64,000 nt of DNA from Deinobacterium chartae (lineage in GTDB: Bacteria; Deinococcota; Deinococci; Deinococcales; Deinococcaceae), in assembly GCF_014202645.1 (NCBI RefSeq), contig NZ_JACHHG010000002.1, positions 98,180-162,179 of the forward strand. The letters run 5' to 3'. This document shows, in pieces, positions 25,701 through 33,733 of the stretch; position 1 is the first letter of the stretch; every line of letters begins with the position of its first letter. The notes under the pieces were generated by a model. That model saw only the letters and a list, made by a program, of their open reading frames with translations, searched no databases and was not told where the DNA came from. Position numbers and translations under genes: made by a program.

Positions 25701-25980
25701 AACGCAACACGTAGTAGCTGTAGACGGCCTGCCCCAGGCCCCATACGGCCAAGCCCCATCCGATGGCTTTCCAGCCGGTGTGCCTACGGCTGCGGGCCGT
25801 ACGGAAGGCCAGCAGGGCCGCCGCCGCGAACACCGGCAGTAACACCAGGGCACCGATCACCTGACGTTCCTGGGGCTGTAGAGGTACGGCCCAGCTCCAC
25901 AGCAGATGAGCACCGGCCAGGGTCAACAGGACCATTAGCAAGACGCGGTCGGTCGGGTTGGATCGGGAAAGGACAGGCAC
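22780..25980 (-). CDS. Membrane GGDEF-EAL cyclic-di-GMP protein with PAS and GAF domains
   Basis: Bifunctional cyclic-di-GMP enzyme candidate, 1066 residues. N-terminal membrane region of about eight to nine segments (1-320), then PAS (~345-460, with HASDLVTLHAPDGTIVYASPS), GAF-like (~475-640), GGDEF (intact GGDEF at ~714-718) and EAL (EALLRW ~840, with NVSA, EITEG, DDFGTGYSSL, KIDRSF, AEGIET all intact). Both catalytic domains look active, so net cyclase or phosphodiesterase activity cannot be predicted. Start is a GTG after GGAGCCTGT. The membrane sensor part was not matched to a named MASE domain. Confidence 0.9.
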   Translation of the reverse strand: MPVLSRSNPTDRVLLMVLLTLAGAHLLWSWAVPLQPQERQVIGALVLLPVFAAAALLAFRTARSRRHTGWKAIGWGLAVWGLGQAVYSYYVLRFGAEPFLSPALLGFVAIGPCFAVGILQLYRVRCTSPAGIRTALDVGIMVVAAALWLGCLNSERIALTYATDPLTRAGILAYVFNDLALLALLLLLSLQRPRHLPVGALLSLAGGVILMIWADLLYALLSTGTYWSGGVLDSLWVWGAALVGLAAYQSSRSTGLAVLPGTNRVLQSTRFVLRLLPYVSVVACLVACMVYRQGLLGDAALAATALVIAGLLVRQALTLLENARLIRRLRHTIRDKALTRAALKEREKTYGLLAEHASDLVTLHAPDGTIVYASPSLETLLGYAPSELVGQSAYVLVHPDDLETLRTTLRLLKDEATCTYRMRHRQGHDVWLETRIRPIHDPRSGRVREVQCASRDVTAHRRSEAIEQERLQLLERIARNEPLEELLEALCALIAHEFPGAMSALRRLEGNTLVHVASHGLPEALHRAWARLTIGGSAGVSGAAVADRQSVLVHDLQPLASWNELYRLGFEHGIRAAWALPLFSGSQQVLGTMTVYFPEQKNLLRRELERFQMVAQLAALAIEHHDLRSRLNFHATHDALTGLPNRTLLSPTLEEALRRADHGLGGLAVLFVDLDRFKTINDSLGHAVGDELLRSVAHRLRACVSVEDTVARVGGDEFVLILPGCAEREQVERAARRVIHALTEPLIVQGHELRVTASVGVSLYPRDGRSAESLIRRADMAMYRAKREGKNDFRFFELRMNEDLIERRELESELRLALERGDFLLHYQPQVDLSGRKLRGFEALLRWPHARMGWISPMRFIPVAEETGLIVELGEWVIREAVRQIAAWRAAGLDPLPVAVNVSALHFANGRLVESVRAALEEYGVPGQLLEVEITEGAFLEDPEACARQLEALRALGVSAAVDDFGTGYSSLAYLRQLPVVGLKIDRSFVGSMDSGGEVLVRSIISLAHAMNLWVVAEGIETEAQLGALRALGSNYGQGFLFSRPVGAVEVEAHLARGPVALEVLL

Positions 25981-26270
25981 ACAGGCTCCAGAGGTTTGCA
26001 GATGATCTTGGCACGACGCGTCACCAGGCTGTCCAGCCCAGGCGGGCAGCGTTCCCGATACCGCTCGTGATTATATTTTTAACTCTACACAACCGCCAAC
26101 GGTTTGGTGAACAGCGATATGAAACACGGTCGCAGCGTCTTCAGCAGCCAGCCCCCCATCTCCTGTCCCGCGTGCGGCTGCCCGCACGGTATGAGCGCGT
26201 TGCTGGTCTTCGTTCCCCTGGGCCCGGCGAACTCCGCGGCCCGCCCGGTCCATTCCCTCCCTGACCAAAC
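25981..26270. other. Intergenic region upstream of the GGDEF-EAL gene
   Basis: About 290 bases without a supported gene between two minus-strand genes. An AT-rich patch (GATTATATTTTTAACTCTAC, around 26069-26088) breaks the GC-rich background and could hold the GGDEF-EAL promoter, but no convincing -35/-10 pair was found. Short frames here on the plus strand have no coding features. Confidence 0.4.
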
Positions 26271-27104
26271 CTACTCGGCTCCCGCGCGCACCTCGAGCTC
26301 GGGGTGGCTGGCCCAATCGCTGAAACTGCCTGCGTACAGCCGGGCAGAAATTCCCAGCTCATCCAAAACGGCCAGGTTGTGTGCGGCGGTGACACCCGAG
26401 CCACAGTACACGATGCGGTCCCGGTAATCCTCGAGGTCGGCGAAACGCGCGCGCAACGTAGCCTCGCTGCGGAAACGGCCCGCCTCGAGGTTCGCAGCGA
26501 AGGGCCGGTTAATGGCCCCCGGAATGTGTCCGGCGCGCGGGTCGATCGGTTCGACCTCGCCGCGGTAGCGCTCCGGGGCGCGCGCGTCGATCAGGGCAAC
26601 CTGGGGGTCGTGGCCTGCCGCGCGGACCTCCTCGAGGCTAGCGAGCAGTTCGGGGCGCGGGCGCGCGACAAAGCGGGCCGGGGCGGGCGTAGGAATGTCG
26701 GTGGTCAGGGCGTACCCGGCCTGCTGCCAGGCGGGCAGCCCGCCGTCGAGCAGGCGCACGCGGTCGTGCCCCAGGTAGCGCAGCAGCCACCACGCCCGCG
26801 CAGCAAAAGATCCGCCGCTGGCGTCGTAGACCACCACGTCGCTGCACTCGGAGACCCCGAGTTCGCCCAAGCGGACCGCCAAGCGCTCCGGGTCGGGCAG
26901 CGGGTGGCGACCGCCGTGGACTCCCCGGGGACCGGAAAGGTCCGTCTCGAGGTCCAGAAACTGCGCGCCGGGCAGGTGACCCTCGAGGTAGCTGCGGCGA
27001 CCCAGGCCGTGGTCCATCAGGTCGGCGCGCACATCGAAGATGCGCAGGTCAGGGTCCTCGAGGCGGGCATGCAGGTCCTGCGGGGAGATCCAGTTTTTGG
27101 CCAT
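26271..27104 (-). CDS. sseA: Thiosulfate/3-mercaptopyruvate sulfurtransferase
   Basis: Tandem-rhodanese enzyme that moves sulfane sulfur from thiosulfate or mercaptopyruvate to acceptors such as cyanide or thiols. The 277-residue protein has an inactive N-terminal rhodanese domain (ISPQDLHARLEDPDLRIFDVR start; YLEGHLPGAQFLDLETDL) and a catalytic C-terminal domain with active-site Cys in YCGSGVTA (~240). CGSGVT is closer to the mercaptopyruvate sulfurtransferase form than the CRxGxT of thiosulfate enzymes. An AT-rich stretch with TATACT lies just before the ATG, fitting a leaderless start. Confidence 0.87.
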   Translation of the reverse strand: MAKNWISPQDLHARLEDPDLRIFDVRADLMDHGLGRRSYLEGHLPGAQFLDLETDLSGPRGVHGGRHPLPDPERLAVRLGELGVSECSDVVVYDASGGSFAARAWWLLRYLGHDRVRLLDGGLPAWQQAGYALTTDIPTPAPARFVARPRPELLASLEEVRAAGHDPQVALIDARAPERYRGEVEPIDPRAGHIPGAINRPFAANLEAGRFRSEATLRARFADLEDYRDRIVYCGSGVTAAHNLAVLDELGISARLYAGSFSDWASHPELEVRAGAE

Positions 27105-27358
27105 AGGGCAGTATATATAATATTTTACCCGCTCCTGGAAGCATGCTTTTGAAACTTTCAGCCGCAGCCGTCATATTTCTCCGGGCCTGGCGTTCAGACC
27201 CGGCTTGACCGGACAGATCCGTTCCTCTTGCTGGCTGCGGGCGCGCCGAGAATGACTATAAATCGCATGGCCTGATCCACATTCCGTTTCGCCTTCCCAT
27301 CTTCTTTGGCAACTTAATGAAAAGTTGCGTTCGTTGTCTTAAAGCGGTGGATCCGCTC
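27105..27358. other. Intergenic region before the thiamine operon
   Basis: About 250 bases between divergent genes. It holds the AT-rich sulfurtransferase promoter at its left end and a hairpin GCAACTT/AAGTTGC near 27309-27328. No coding sequence or known RNA was recognised in the rest. Confidence 0.4.
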
Positions 27359-27388
27359 TTGAACCCGCCACGGTTTCCGAGCTATACT
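27359..27388 (+). promoter_or_regulatory. Promoter of the thiamine operon
   Basis: TTGAAC (27359-27364), 18-base spacer, TATACT (27383-27388). The expected start at about 27395 is just before the riboswitch. Confidence 0.7.
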
Positions 27389-27398
27389 CCTTTCGCGT

Positions 27399-27480
27399 CG
27401 CCGGGGGTGCCCTTGTGCACAAGGGCTGAGAGATACCCCAGGAACCTGATCCAGTTCGTACTGGCGTAGGGAGAGCGGCC
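27399..27480 (+). ncRNA. TPP riboswitch (thi box)
   Basis: The conserved thi-box elements appear in order: GGGGGTGCCC (27403-), GGGCTGAGAGATACCC (27423-27438), AACCTGATCCAGTTCGTACT (27443-) and GGCGTAGGGA (27463-). P1 can close by GCCG (27400-27403) with CGGC (27476-27479). TPP binding normally shuts off expression of the downstream thiamine genes. This RNA precedes thiBPQ-thiN, so uptake and phosphorylation of thiamine would be repressed when TPP is plentiful. Confidence 0.95.
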
Positions 27481-27489
27481 CTGTGGTCG

Positions 27490-27522
27490 CCCCTTTTCCT
27501 TTGACGCGAAAGGGGATTTTTT
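27490..27522 (+). terminator. Riboswitch expression platform: terminator overlapping the ribosome site
   Basis: CCCCTTT (27490-27496) pairs with AAAGGGG (27509-27515), followed by A and TTTTTT (27517-27522). AAAGGGGA is also the thiB ribosome site, seven to eight bases before the ATG. The same hairpin could thus end transcription or hide the ribosome site. GACGC (27503-27507) can alternatively pair with GCGTC at the RNA 5' end (27395-27399), a possible competing fold. Confidence 0.7.
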
Positions 27523-27523
27523 C

Positions 27524-28564
27524 ATGCGCAAACTGTTCGTTTCGCTGCTGCTCGCGGCTGCAGCCACCTCGGCCCAGGCGGCCACGCAGCTCACCGTCAT
27601 CACCCACGACTCCTTCTCGCTCGACAAGAAGCTGGTTGCGGCCTTCGAAAAGGCCAACAACGTCCGGGTACGCTTCATCAAGGGCGGCGACACCGGGGAG
27701 ATGCTCAACAAGCTGATCCTCTCCAGGAAAGCTCCGCTGGCCGACGTGGTGTACGGCATCGACAACACCCTGCAGTCGCGGGCCTTCGCGGCCGACCTGC
27801 TCGAGCCTTACCCCACCAAGGCGCTCGCCGCCGTTCCCGCGCGCCTGCGCATGGACCCCGGCAACCGCCTGCACACGGTGGACTTCGGTTACGTGGCCCT
27901 CAACTACGACCGCGCCGAAGTGGAAAAGCGCGGCCTGAAGCTGCCGGGCAGCCTCGAGGACTTCACCCGGCCCGAATACAGGGGACTGCTGGTGGTGCCC
28001 AGCGCTGCGACCAGCAGCCCCGGGCAGGCCTTTATGCTGGCGACGTTCAAACACTTCGGCGAGGCAAAAGCGCTGCAGTTCTGGGCGGACCTGCGCAAGA
28101 ACGGCCTCAAGGTCACGCGCGGCTGGTCCGACGCGTACTACACCGAGTTCAGCAAGGCAGGCGGCTCGCGGCCCTTCGTGGTCAGCTACGCCACCAGCCC
28201 GGCCGCCGAAGTGTTCTACAGCGAGAAGAAGCTGACCCAAAGCCCCACCGCCAACCTGTTCCTGCCCGGCAGCACCTTCTTGCAGCTCGAGGGGGTCGGC
28301 GTGCTCAAGGGAGCCAAGCAGCCCGCGCTGGCCCGCAAGTTCGTGGACTTCATGCTCTCGCGCGAGGTGCAGAGCAGCTTCCCCACCGAACTGTGGGTGT
28401 ACCCGGCCCGCGAAGGCGTGAAGCTCGACCCGGTCTTCAGGTACGCCCAGCGTCCCCCGGCCGTGGCACAGTACACCCCCGAGGAGATCGCCGCCAACGC
28501 CCAGCGCTGGACCGACCTGTGGGTCAAGGTGGTTGTGCGCGGCATGGACCCCGCCCAGCTGTGA
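27524..28564 (+). CDS. thiB: Thiamine ABC transporter substrate-binding protein
   Basis: Extracytoplasmic receptor for thiamine or its phosphates. The 346-residue protein has a signal peptide (residues 1-20, ending SAQA) and the ThiB/TbpA opening [20 protein letters not shown], with [10 protein letters not shown] and [11 protein letters not shown] typical of the family. The WSDAYYTEF and [10 protein letters not shown] segments belong to the ligand cleft. It is directly under the TPP riboswitch and followed by its permease and ATPase. Confidence 0.94.
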   Translation: MRKLFVSLLLAAAATSAQAATQLTVITHDSFSLDKKLVAAFEKANNVRVRFIKGGDTGEMLNKLILSRKAPLADVVYGIDNTLQSRAFAADLLEPYPTKALAAVPARLRMDPGNRLHTVDFGYVALNYDRAEVEKRGLKLPGSLEDFTRPEYRGLLVVPSAATSSPGQAFMLATFKHFGEAKALQFWADLRKNGLKVTRGWSDAYYTEFSKAGGSRPFVVSYATSPAAEVFYSEKKLTQSPTANLFLPGSTFLQLEGVGVLKGAKQPALARKFVDFMLSREVQSSFPTELWVYPAREGVKLDPVFRYAQRPPAVAQYTPEEIAANAQRWTDLWVKVVVRGMDPAQL

Positions 28565-28595
28565 AGCCGGTTCCATCCGGGGAGCTTCGTAGCGG

Positions 28596-30158
28596 ATGAA
28601 GACCTCACGGGCCGCCTGGGGACTGGCGCTGCTGCCGCTGGCCTTCCTGACGGCCTTTTTAGCGCTGCCGCTGCTCGCAGCCCTGCTCGAGGGGCTGCGC
28701 GGCGGCTGGCGCGCCCCGCTGGCCGTGCTGAGCGACCCGTACTTCGCCGGCCGGCTGGGCTGGACACTGGCGCAGGCCCTGATTACCACCGCCGCCACGC
28801 TGCTGCTGGGCGTACCGGCCGCGGCCGCGCTGGCCCGCTACGACTTTCCGGGCAAGGCCGCGCTGCTGCGCGCCCTGCTGATTCCTTTCGTGGTACCGAC
28901 GCTGGTGGCGGCCCTGGGACTGCTGGCCCTGTTCGGTCCGCACGGGCTCAGCGGCCTGAACCTGCAGGGCAGCGCCGCGCTGGTGCTGCTGGCCAACTTG
29001 TTCTACAACCTGGCGCTGGTGGTGCGGCTCACGCACGGCGCGCTGCGCCGCCTGCCGCCCTCGGTCCTCGAGGCCGCGCGCACGCTGGGTTCCTCGAGAC
29101 TGCGCGCGTTGTGGCGAGTGGCGCTGCCGCTGGCCCTGCCGGGCATCCTGGCCGCCGCCAGCCTAGTGTTTCTGTACAGCTTCGCGTCGTTCGGAATCCC
29201 GCTGGTCCTGGGAGGGCAGGCCTACGCGACCCTCGAGGTGGAGATCTATACGCTGACCGCCTTCGAGCTGCGGCTGGGCGAGGCCGGGGCGCTGGTGCTG
29301 GTGCAGCTGGGGGTGACCGCGCTGGCCACACTGCTGTACACCGCGCTGCAGCGCCGCTCGGCCACGGCGGGAAGTGCCGTGGGACGGCCGCTGCCGCGCC
29401 CGCGAGGCCGGCAGTGGCTGGAGGTGGGCTTCTGGTCGGCGCTGGTGGCCCTGGTTTCGCTGGCCCCGCTGGCAGCGGTGCTGTGGCGCAGCGTGTGGGG
29501 ACCGGACGGACCGACCCTGGCGTACTGGGCCGGGTTGCTGTCCGCCGACGCGGACATCCCGCTGGGGCTGGCCTTGCGCAACACCTTGCTGTTCGCGAGC
29601 GTGACCGCCGCCGCAGCCAGCGTGCTGGGCGGTCTGCAGGCCCTGGCGGTGTGGCGCACCCGCTCGCGCGTGCTCGACAACCTCAGCCTGCTGCCGCTGA
29701 TGGTTTCTCCGGTCAGCCTGGCGGTCGGTTACCTGCTGCTGTACCCGGCGCTGCGCGCCAGCTTGGCGCTGCTGCTGGCCGCCTACGCCCTGCTCGCCTA
29801 CCCGCTGGTCACCCGCAGCCTGCTGCCCGCGCTGCGCGCGCTGTCCCCGTCGCTGCTGGGCGCGGCGCGCACGCTGGGCTCCTCGAGGGGCCGGGCGCTG
29901 CGGCGGGTGGTGCTGCCGCTGGTGGCACCGGCCCTGCGCACCGGGGCAGCCCTCTCGCTGGCCACCGCGCTGGGCGAATTCGCGGCGACGCTGGTGCTCA
30001 CCCGCCCCGAGTGGGCCACGCTGAGCGTCGCGATCTACGAGCGCCTGGGCCGTCCGGGCGGGCAGAACTACGGCGAGGCCATGGCCGCCGCCGGACTGCT
30101 GATGGGGCTCACCGCGCTGCTGTTCGCGCTGCTCGAGCGGGGCGAAGGCGAATTTTGA
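28596..30158 (+). CDS. thiP: Thiamine ABC transporter permease
   Basis: Membrane subunit of the thiamine importer, a fused double permease of 520 residues with about twelve membrane segments. Two EAA loops dock on the ATPase: EAARTLGSSRLRALWRVALP in the first half and GAARTLGSSRGRALRRVVLP in the second. The duplicated layout matches ThiP. The ATG at 28596 follows GGGGAG. Strongly biased Leu/Ala/Gly content reflects membrane helices in high-GC DNA. Confidence 0.92.
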   Translation: MKTSRAAWGLALLPLAFLTAFLALPLLAALLEGLRGGWRAPLAVLSDPYFAGRLGWTLAQALITTAATLLLGVPAAAALARYDFPGKAALLRALLIPFVVPTLVAALGLLALFGPHGLSGLNLQGSAALVLLANLFYNLALVVRLTHGALRRLPPSVLEAARTLGSSRLRALWRVALPLALPGILAAASLVFLYSFASFGIPLVLGGQAYATLEVEIYTLTAFELRLGEAGALVLVQLGVTALATLLYTALQRRSATAGSAVGRPLPRPRGRQWLEVGFWSALVALVSLAPLAAVLWRSVWGPDGPTLAYWAGLLSADADIPLGLALRNTLLFASVTAAAASVLGGLQALAVWRTRSRVLDNLSLLPLMVSPVSLAVGYLLLYPALRASLALLLAAYALLAYPLVTRSLLPALRALSPSLLGAARTLGSSRGRALRRVVLPLVAPALRTGAALSLATALGEFAATLVLTRPEWATLSVAIYERLGRPGGQNYGEAMAAAGLLMGLTALLFALLERGEGEF

Positions 30159-30189
30159 GCCGCGCAGCGGGCCCCTGGGGCCGGCGCGG

Positions 30190-30195
30190 TACAAT
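30190..30195 (+). promoter_or_regulatory. Possible internal -10 box before thiQ
   Basis: TACAAT lies 15 bases before the thiQ ATG, with AGGACAG as ribosome site between them. A second, riboswitch-independent promoter for thiQ-thiN is possible. Confidence 0.35.
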
Positions 30196-30210
30196 CTCAG
30201 GACAGCTGAT

Positions 30211-31245
30211 ATGACCGAACTGCGCACGAAACACGATTCACTGCCCCCCACCTCCGGTGCCGAGGCGCACCTCGAGGTAAGGGAGCTGGTCAAACGCTTC
30301 GGAGCGGTCACGGCGCTGCGCGAGGTGTCGCTGCAGGCGGCGCGCGGCGAGGTTGTGGCCCTGCTGGGACCGTCGGGCTGCGGCAAGAGCACGTTGCTGC
30401 GCAGCGTGGCGGGCCTCGAGCGCACCGACGCGGGCACGCTGCGGCTGGCCGGGCGCGACCTGCGCGGCGTGCCGCCCGAGCGGCGCGAGGTCGGGATGGT
30501 TTTTCAGGATTACGCGCTGTTCCCGCACCTGAACGTGCTGGGCAACGTGGCGTACGGGCCGCGCGAACGCGGGCTGCCCCGCCTCGAGGCCGAACGGCAG
30601 GCCCGCGCGGCCCTCGAGCGGGTGGGGCTGCCGGGCCTGGAAACCCGGCGCAGCTTCGAGCTGTCGGGCGGGCAGCAGCAACGGGTGGCCCTGGCGCGGG
30701 CCCTCGCCGTGAAGCCGCAGCTGCTGCTGCTCGACGAGCCCTTCTCGAACCTCGACGAACCGCTGCGTGTGCGCCTGCAGGCCGAGTTGCAGCCGCTGTT
30801 GCGGGAACTGGAGATCACCACGCTGCTGGTCACCCACGACCAGCGCGAGGCCTTCGCGCTGGCCGACCGGGTGGCGGTGCTGCGCGAGGGGCAGGTGGTG
30901 CAGATCGGCACGCCGCGCGCGGTGTACGCCCGGCCGGCCGACGCCTGGACCGCGCGCTTCCTGGGGCACGCCAACGTCCTCAGCGAGAACGGGCAGACCC
31001 GGCTGTTTCCGGACACAGCGCTGCGCCTCGAGGCGGGCGGGGCCCCCGCCCGCCTCGAGCGGCTGCTGTTCCGGGGCCGGGGCGCTCGCCTGGAACTCGC
31101 ACAGGGCGAGCGGCGCTGGCAGCTCGAGCTGAGTGCTCGCGAACTGGCCGACCTCGAGGCGCGTTTGGGCACCCTCGAAACGGGGCGTGAGCTGCCGCTG
31201 GCTGTGGATCACACGCAGGCGCTGCTGCTGCCGGAGCGCGCGTGA
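30211..31245 (+). CDS. thiQ: Thiamine ABC transporter ATPase
   Basis: Energising subunit of ThiBPQ. The 344-residue protein has Walker A GPSGCGKST (~54-62), signature LSGGQQQRVALARA, Walker B LLLLDEPFSNLDEPLR and H-loop THDQREA, then a C-terminal regulatory region (about 240-344). It is longer than E. coli ThiQ (about 230) because of that tail, as in many CysA/FbpC-like ATPases, so the symbol rests on operon position. thiN overlaps its stop by four bases (GTGA). Confidence 0.87.
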   Translation: MTELRTKHDSLPPTSGAEAHLEVRELVKRFGAVTALREVSLQAARGEVVALLGPSGCGKSTLLRSVAGLERTDAGTLRLAGRDLRGVPPERREVGMVFQDYALFPHLNVLGNVAYGPRERGLPRLEAERQARAALERVGLPGLETRRSFELSGGQQQRVALARALAVKPQLLLLDEPFSNLDEPLRVRLQAELQPLLRELEITTLLVTHDQREAFALADRVAVLREGQVVQIGTPRAVYARPADAWTARFLGHANVLSENGQTRLFPDTALRLEAGGAPARLERLLFRGRGARLELAQGERRWQLELSARELADLEARLGTLETGRELPLAVDHTQALLLPERA

Positions 31246-31889
31246 GGCAGCCGGCCTGGATCTTGGTGGGCGGAGAACTGAGCGTGACTCCCGAACTGCG
31301 CGCCCGCCTCGAGGCGCATCCGCCCGCGCTGGTGGTCGCAGCGGACGGCGGGGTGCGGCATGCGCACGCCCTGGGCCGCCGGGTCGACCTGTGGGTCGGC
31401 GACTTTGACTCGAGCGACCCGGCGGATGCCGACTTCGCCGGGGTCGAGCGGGTGAGCGTCCCGCCCGAGAAAGACTTTGTAGACAGCGAACTGGCCCTCG
31501 AGCAGGCCCGATCGCGCGGCTGCGACGCTGCGCTGCTGCTCGGTGCCCTGGGGGGCCGTTTCGATCACACCCTGGCGCTGGCGCTGATCGCGCTGCGCTG
31601 GAGCGCACAGGGGTTTGCCGTGTCGTTGCACAGCGGCTTCGAGTCGGTGTGGCCGCTGCTGCCCGGCAGGCCGCTGGAGCTCGAGCTCGCCCCGGGTGCC
31701 ACGCTCAGCCTGCTGGCCACCGAGGACCTGGTGGACCTGGACCTCGAGGGCGTGCGCTGGCCGCTGCGCGGGGTACGCCTCGAGGTCGGAGTGGGCTGGG
31801 GCGTCTCGAACCGGGCGACGGGCAAGAAAGTACGTGCGCGCTGTGCCCAGGGGCAGGGATTGCTGATCGTACAGCACCAACCGGTATAG
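31242..31889 (+). CDS. thiN: Thiamine pyrophosphokinase
   Basis: Converts imported thiamine to the cofactor TPP in one ATP-dependent step. The 215-residue protein carries the family motifs AADGG (~34), WVGDFDSS (~51), EKDFVDSELAL (~76) and GALGGRFDHTLA (~99), the last forming the nucleotide/thiamine site. Its GTG overlaps the thiQ stop. Together, riboswitch, thiBPQ and thiN form a self-contained thiamine salvage unit with product feedback. Confidence 0.92.
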   Translation: MRQPAWILVGGELSVTPELRARLEAHPPALVVAADGGVRHAHALGRRVDLWVGDFDSSDPADADFAGVERVSVPPEKDFVDSELALEQARSRGCDAALLLGALGGRFDHTLALALIALRWSAQGFAVSLHSGFESVWPLLPGRPLELELAPGATLSLLATEDLVDLDLEGVRWPLRGVRLEVGVGWGVSNRATGKKVRARCAQGQGLLIVQHQPV

Positions 31890-31939
31890 GGCTTGTCCAA
31901 CAAACTTTTCTGTCGAAACGGTCCAGCCATCGTGGAACT

Positions 31940-31977
31940 CTGCGGAATTTCCTCGAGAAGCGCGAAAAATTCCGCAG
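31940..31977. terminator. 11-bp perfect hairpin after thiN
   Basis: CTGCGGAATTT (31940-31950) and AAATTCCGCAG (31967-31977) pair perfectly around a 16-base loop. It lies 50 bases after the thiN stop and 26 bases before the next start; a terminator without T-run or a regulatory hairpin for the next gene. Confidence 0.45.
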
Positions 31978-32003
31978 TCGGGGCCGGCAGGTACTGATGT
32001 AAT

Positions 32004-33575
32004 ATGAGCATCGTGAAGCGTTTACAAACGGTTCTCCTCCGCTGCCTCGTCGCGCTCGGACTGGTCTGGGTCGGGATGGCCGAAGCACAGTCGTACACCC
32101 AGCAGTGCCGATCTTTCCTGGACAGCGGCGACCTGGAGAGCGCCCAAGGAGCCTGTCAGCTCGCCACCACCTACCACGCGAACGACCTGGCTGCCTGGCA
32201 GCTTACCGCCCGGGTTCGCATCGCCCAGGGCAACGTCATGGCGGCAGAAGAAGCCCTGGACCGCGCGCAGAAGCTGGCCCCCGACAGCCAGGAGAACCTG
32301 CTGCTGAGCGCCGAACTCGCCTACCTCAAAGGCAACTACGCCGAGGCGCTGCAACAAGCCGAGCGTCTGGAGTTCAACTCGCAGCGCAAGCTGCTGGTGC
32401 AGGCCCGGGCCAGCGCACGGCTCGGCCGTGACGAGGCCGCCATCGCAACGTACCGCGAGCTGGTCAAAAATCACCCGGGCGACAACGCCGCCCGCATCGA
32501 GTACTCGAACCTGCTGCTGCACACCCGCCCCGAACAGGCCCTGGAGGTGCTGAAAGCAGCCACGCGGCCCACCCCGGAGTTGATCGCCCAAACCGGCTAC
32601 CTCGAGTGGGCCCTGGCCTCCCCGAACGCCGTGGCGACCCTGGAGCGCGCCCTGACCAACCCGCGTGCGCTGGAACCGCAGCTGCGCGAACGCGCCCTGA
32701 TCGCCCTGAGCCTCGCCTACTACGGCAGCGGTCAGCTGAGCGAGGGCAACCTCGTCTTGTCCCAGCTCGCCCAGACCATCAACTTGTACGGCCGCCTGCT
32801 CGAACTGGCGCTGCCTTACCTGATCGTGATCCTGGTGCTGCTGCTGCTGCACCTGTGGGGTGAAAGCCGCATCGAACCGCTCTCCACCCTCGAGTTCGAG
32901 GAGGGTGCGCGTCCCTGGACGGTCGCCAGCTTCTACCGTGTCGGGCTGATCGCGCTGTTCGCCGCACTGGTGATCGCCTCGGCGGTGGGCGCCGCCCTGT
33001 ACGGCAACTTGCTGGCCCTGTTAACCCCTATTCAGCAAGACCGCGTTATCCCGGTGTTCTTCGCCAGTTTCTCGCTGCTGCTGGCCGGTCTGAGCTGGCA
33101 GAACACCCGCGCCCTCGGCTGGCAGCCGCGCGTGGTGCTGATCGGTCCCACCCGCGACCTGGGATCAGGCGTCCTGATGGGCCTCGTGGTCGCAGCCGCC
33201 ACCCTGGCTTACGCCTACTTCACCCACCCGTTTTCCTTTCCCTGGTCCGGACACTTCCTGTTGCCCGTCAGCCCCACGCCCTGGATGCTGCTGACCGCGC
33301 TCACCGTGCCGCTCGCCGAGATTTTCTTTCGGGCCTACGCCTTCTTTCCGCTCGAGAAACGCTACGGCACGGCCCTGGCCTCGGTCATCGTGATCCTGCT
33401 GCTGCCGCTGCAACTGCTGATCCCGCTGCCCCTGCTGCTGCTCGAGAGCGCTTTGTGGCTGTGGATGACTCACCGCACGCACTCGACGCTGCCCTCGCTG
33501 GTCGGGCGCTATGTGGCCTACCTCGCGCTGGTGGCAGCCGCGTTCCTGCTGCCGGTCGTACGGACGTGGTTCTGA
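32004..33575 (+). CDS. TPR protein fused to a CPBP-like membrane domain
   Basis: A 523-residue fusion. Signal peptide or anchor at about 10-28, then four or five TPR-like helix pairs (30-265; SYTQQCRSFLDSGDLESAQGA, LAAWQLTARVRIAQGN, NLLLSAELAYLKGNYAEAL) placed outside the cytoplasm, and a C-terminal block of about eight membrane helices (270-520). In the latter, AEIFFRAYAFFPLEKRYG resembles the EExxxR motif of CPBP (CAAX/bacteriocin-processing) membrane proteases, but the first Glu is Ala, so activity is doubtful. No close named homologue recognised. A strong terminator follows. Confidence 0.6.
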   Translation: MSIVKRLQTVLLRCLVALGLVWVGMAEAQSYTQQCRSFLDSGDLESAQGACQLATTYHANDLAAWQLTARVRIAQGNVMAAEEALDRAQKLAPDSQENLLLSAELAYLKGNYAEALQQAERLEFNSQRKLLVQARASARLGRDEAAIATYRELVKNHPGDNAARIEYSNLLLHTRPEQALEVLKAATRPTPELIAQTGYLEWALASPNAVATLERALTNPRALEPQLRERALIALSLAYYGSGQLSEGNLVLSQLAQTINLYGRLLELALPYLIVILVLLLLHLWGESRIEPLSTLEFEEGARPWTVASFYRVGLIALFAALVIASAVGAALYGNLLALLTPIQQDRVIPVFFASFSLLLAGLSWQNTRALGWQPRVVLIGPTRDLGSGVLMGLVVAAATLAYAYFTHPFSFPWSGHFLLPVSPTPWMLLTALTVPLAEIFFRAYAFFPLEKRYGTALASVIVILLLPLQLLIPLPLLLLESALWLWMTHRTHSTLPSLVGRYVAYLALVAAAFLLPVVRTWF

Positions 33576-33603
33576 CCGCGCCCTCCTCGTTTCCTCTCTG
33601 CAG

Positions 33604-33626
33604 CGCGGCCAAAAGCCGCGTTTTTT
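33604..33626 (+). terminator. Intrinsic terminator after the TPR/membrane gene
   Basis: CGCGGC (33604-33609), loop CAAAA, GCCGCG (33615-33620), TTTTTT (33621-33626). Confidence 0.85.
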
Positions 33627-33733
33627 ATGCGTTTTCACAGACACGCCGAATTCCCAAAAACACGACGGGTCCTGTCGGGAAAGGCACTTAAGCTGACAGC
33701 AGCGCAGCCAAGAGCGCGCCAAAGGAGGCCCGA

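Noticed and set aside
27314..28798. 494-codon minus-strand frame over thiB
   Set aside because: Antisense to the thiB gene and the riboswitch; no domain, shadow composition.
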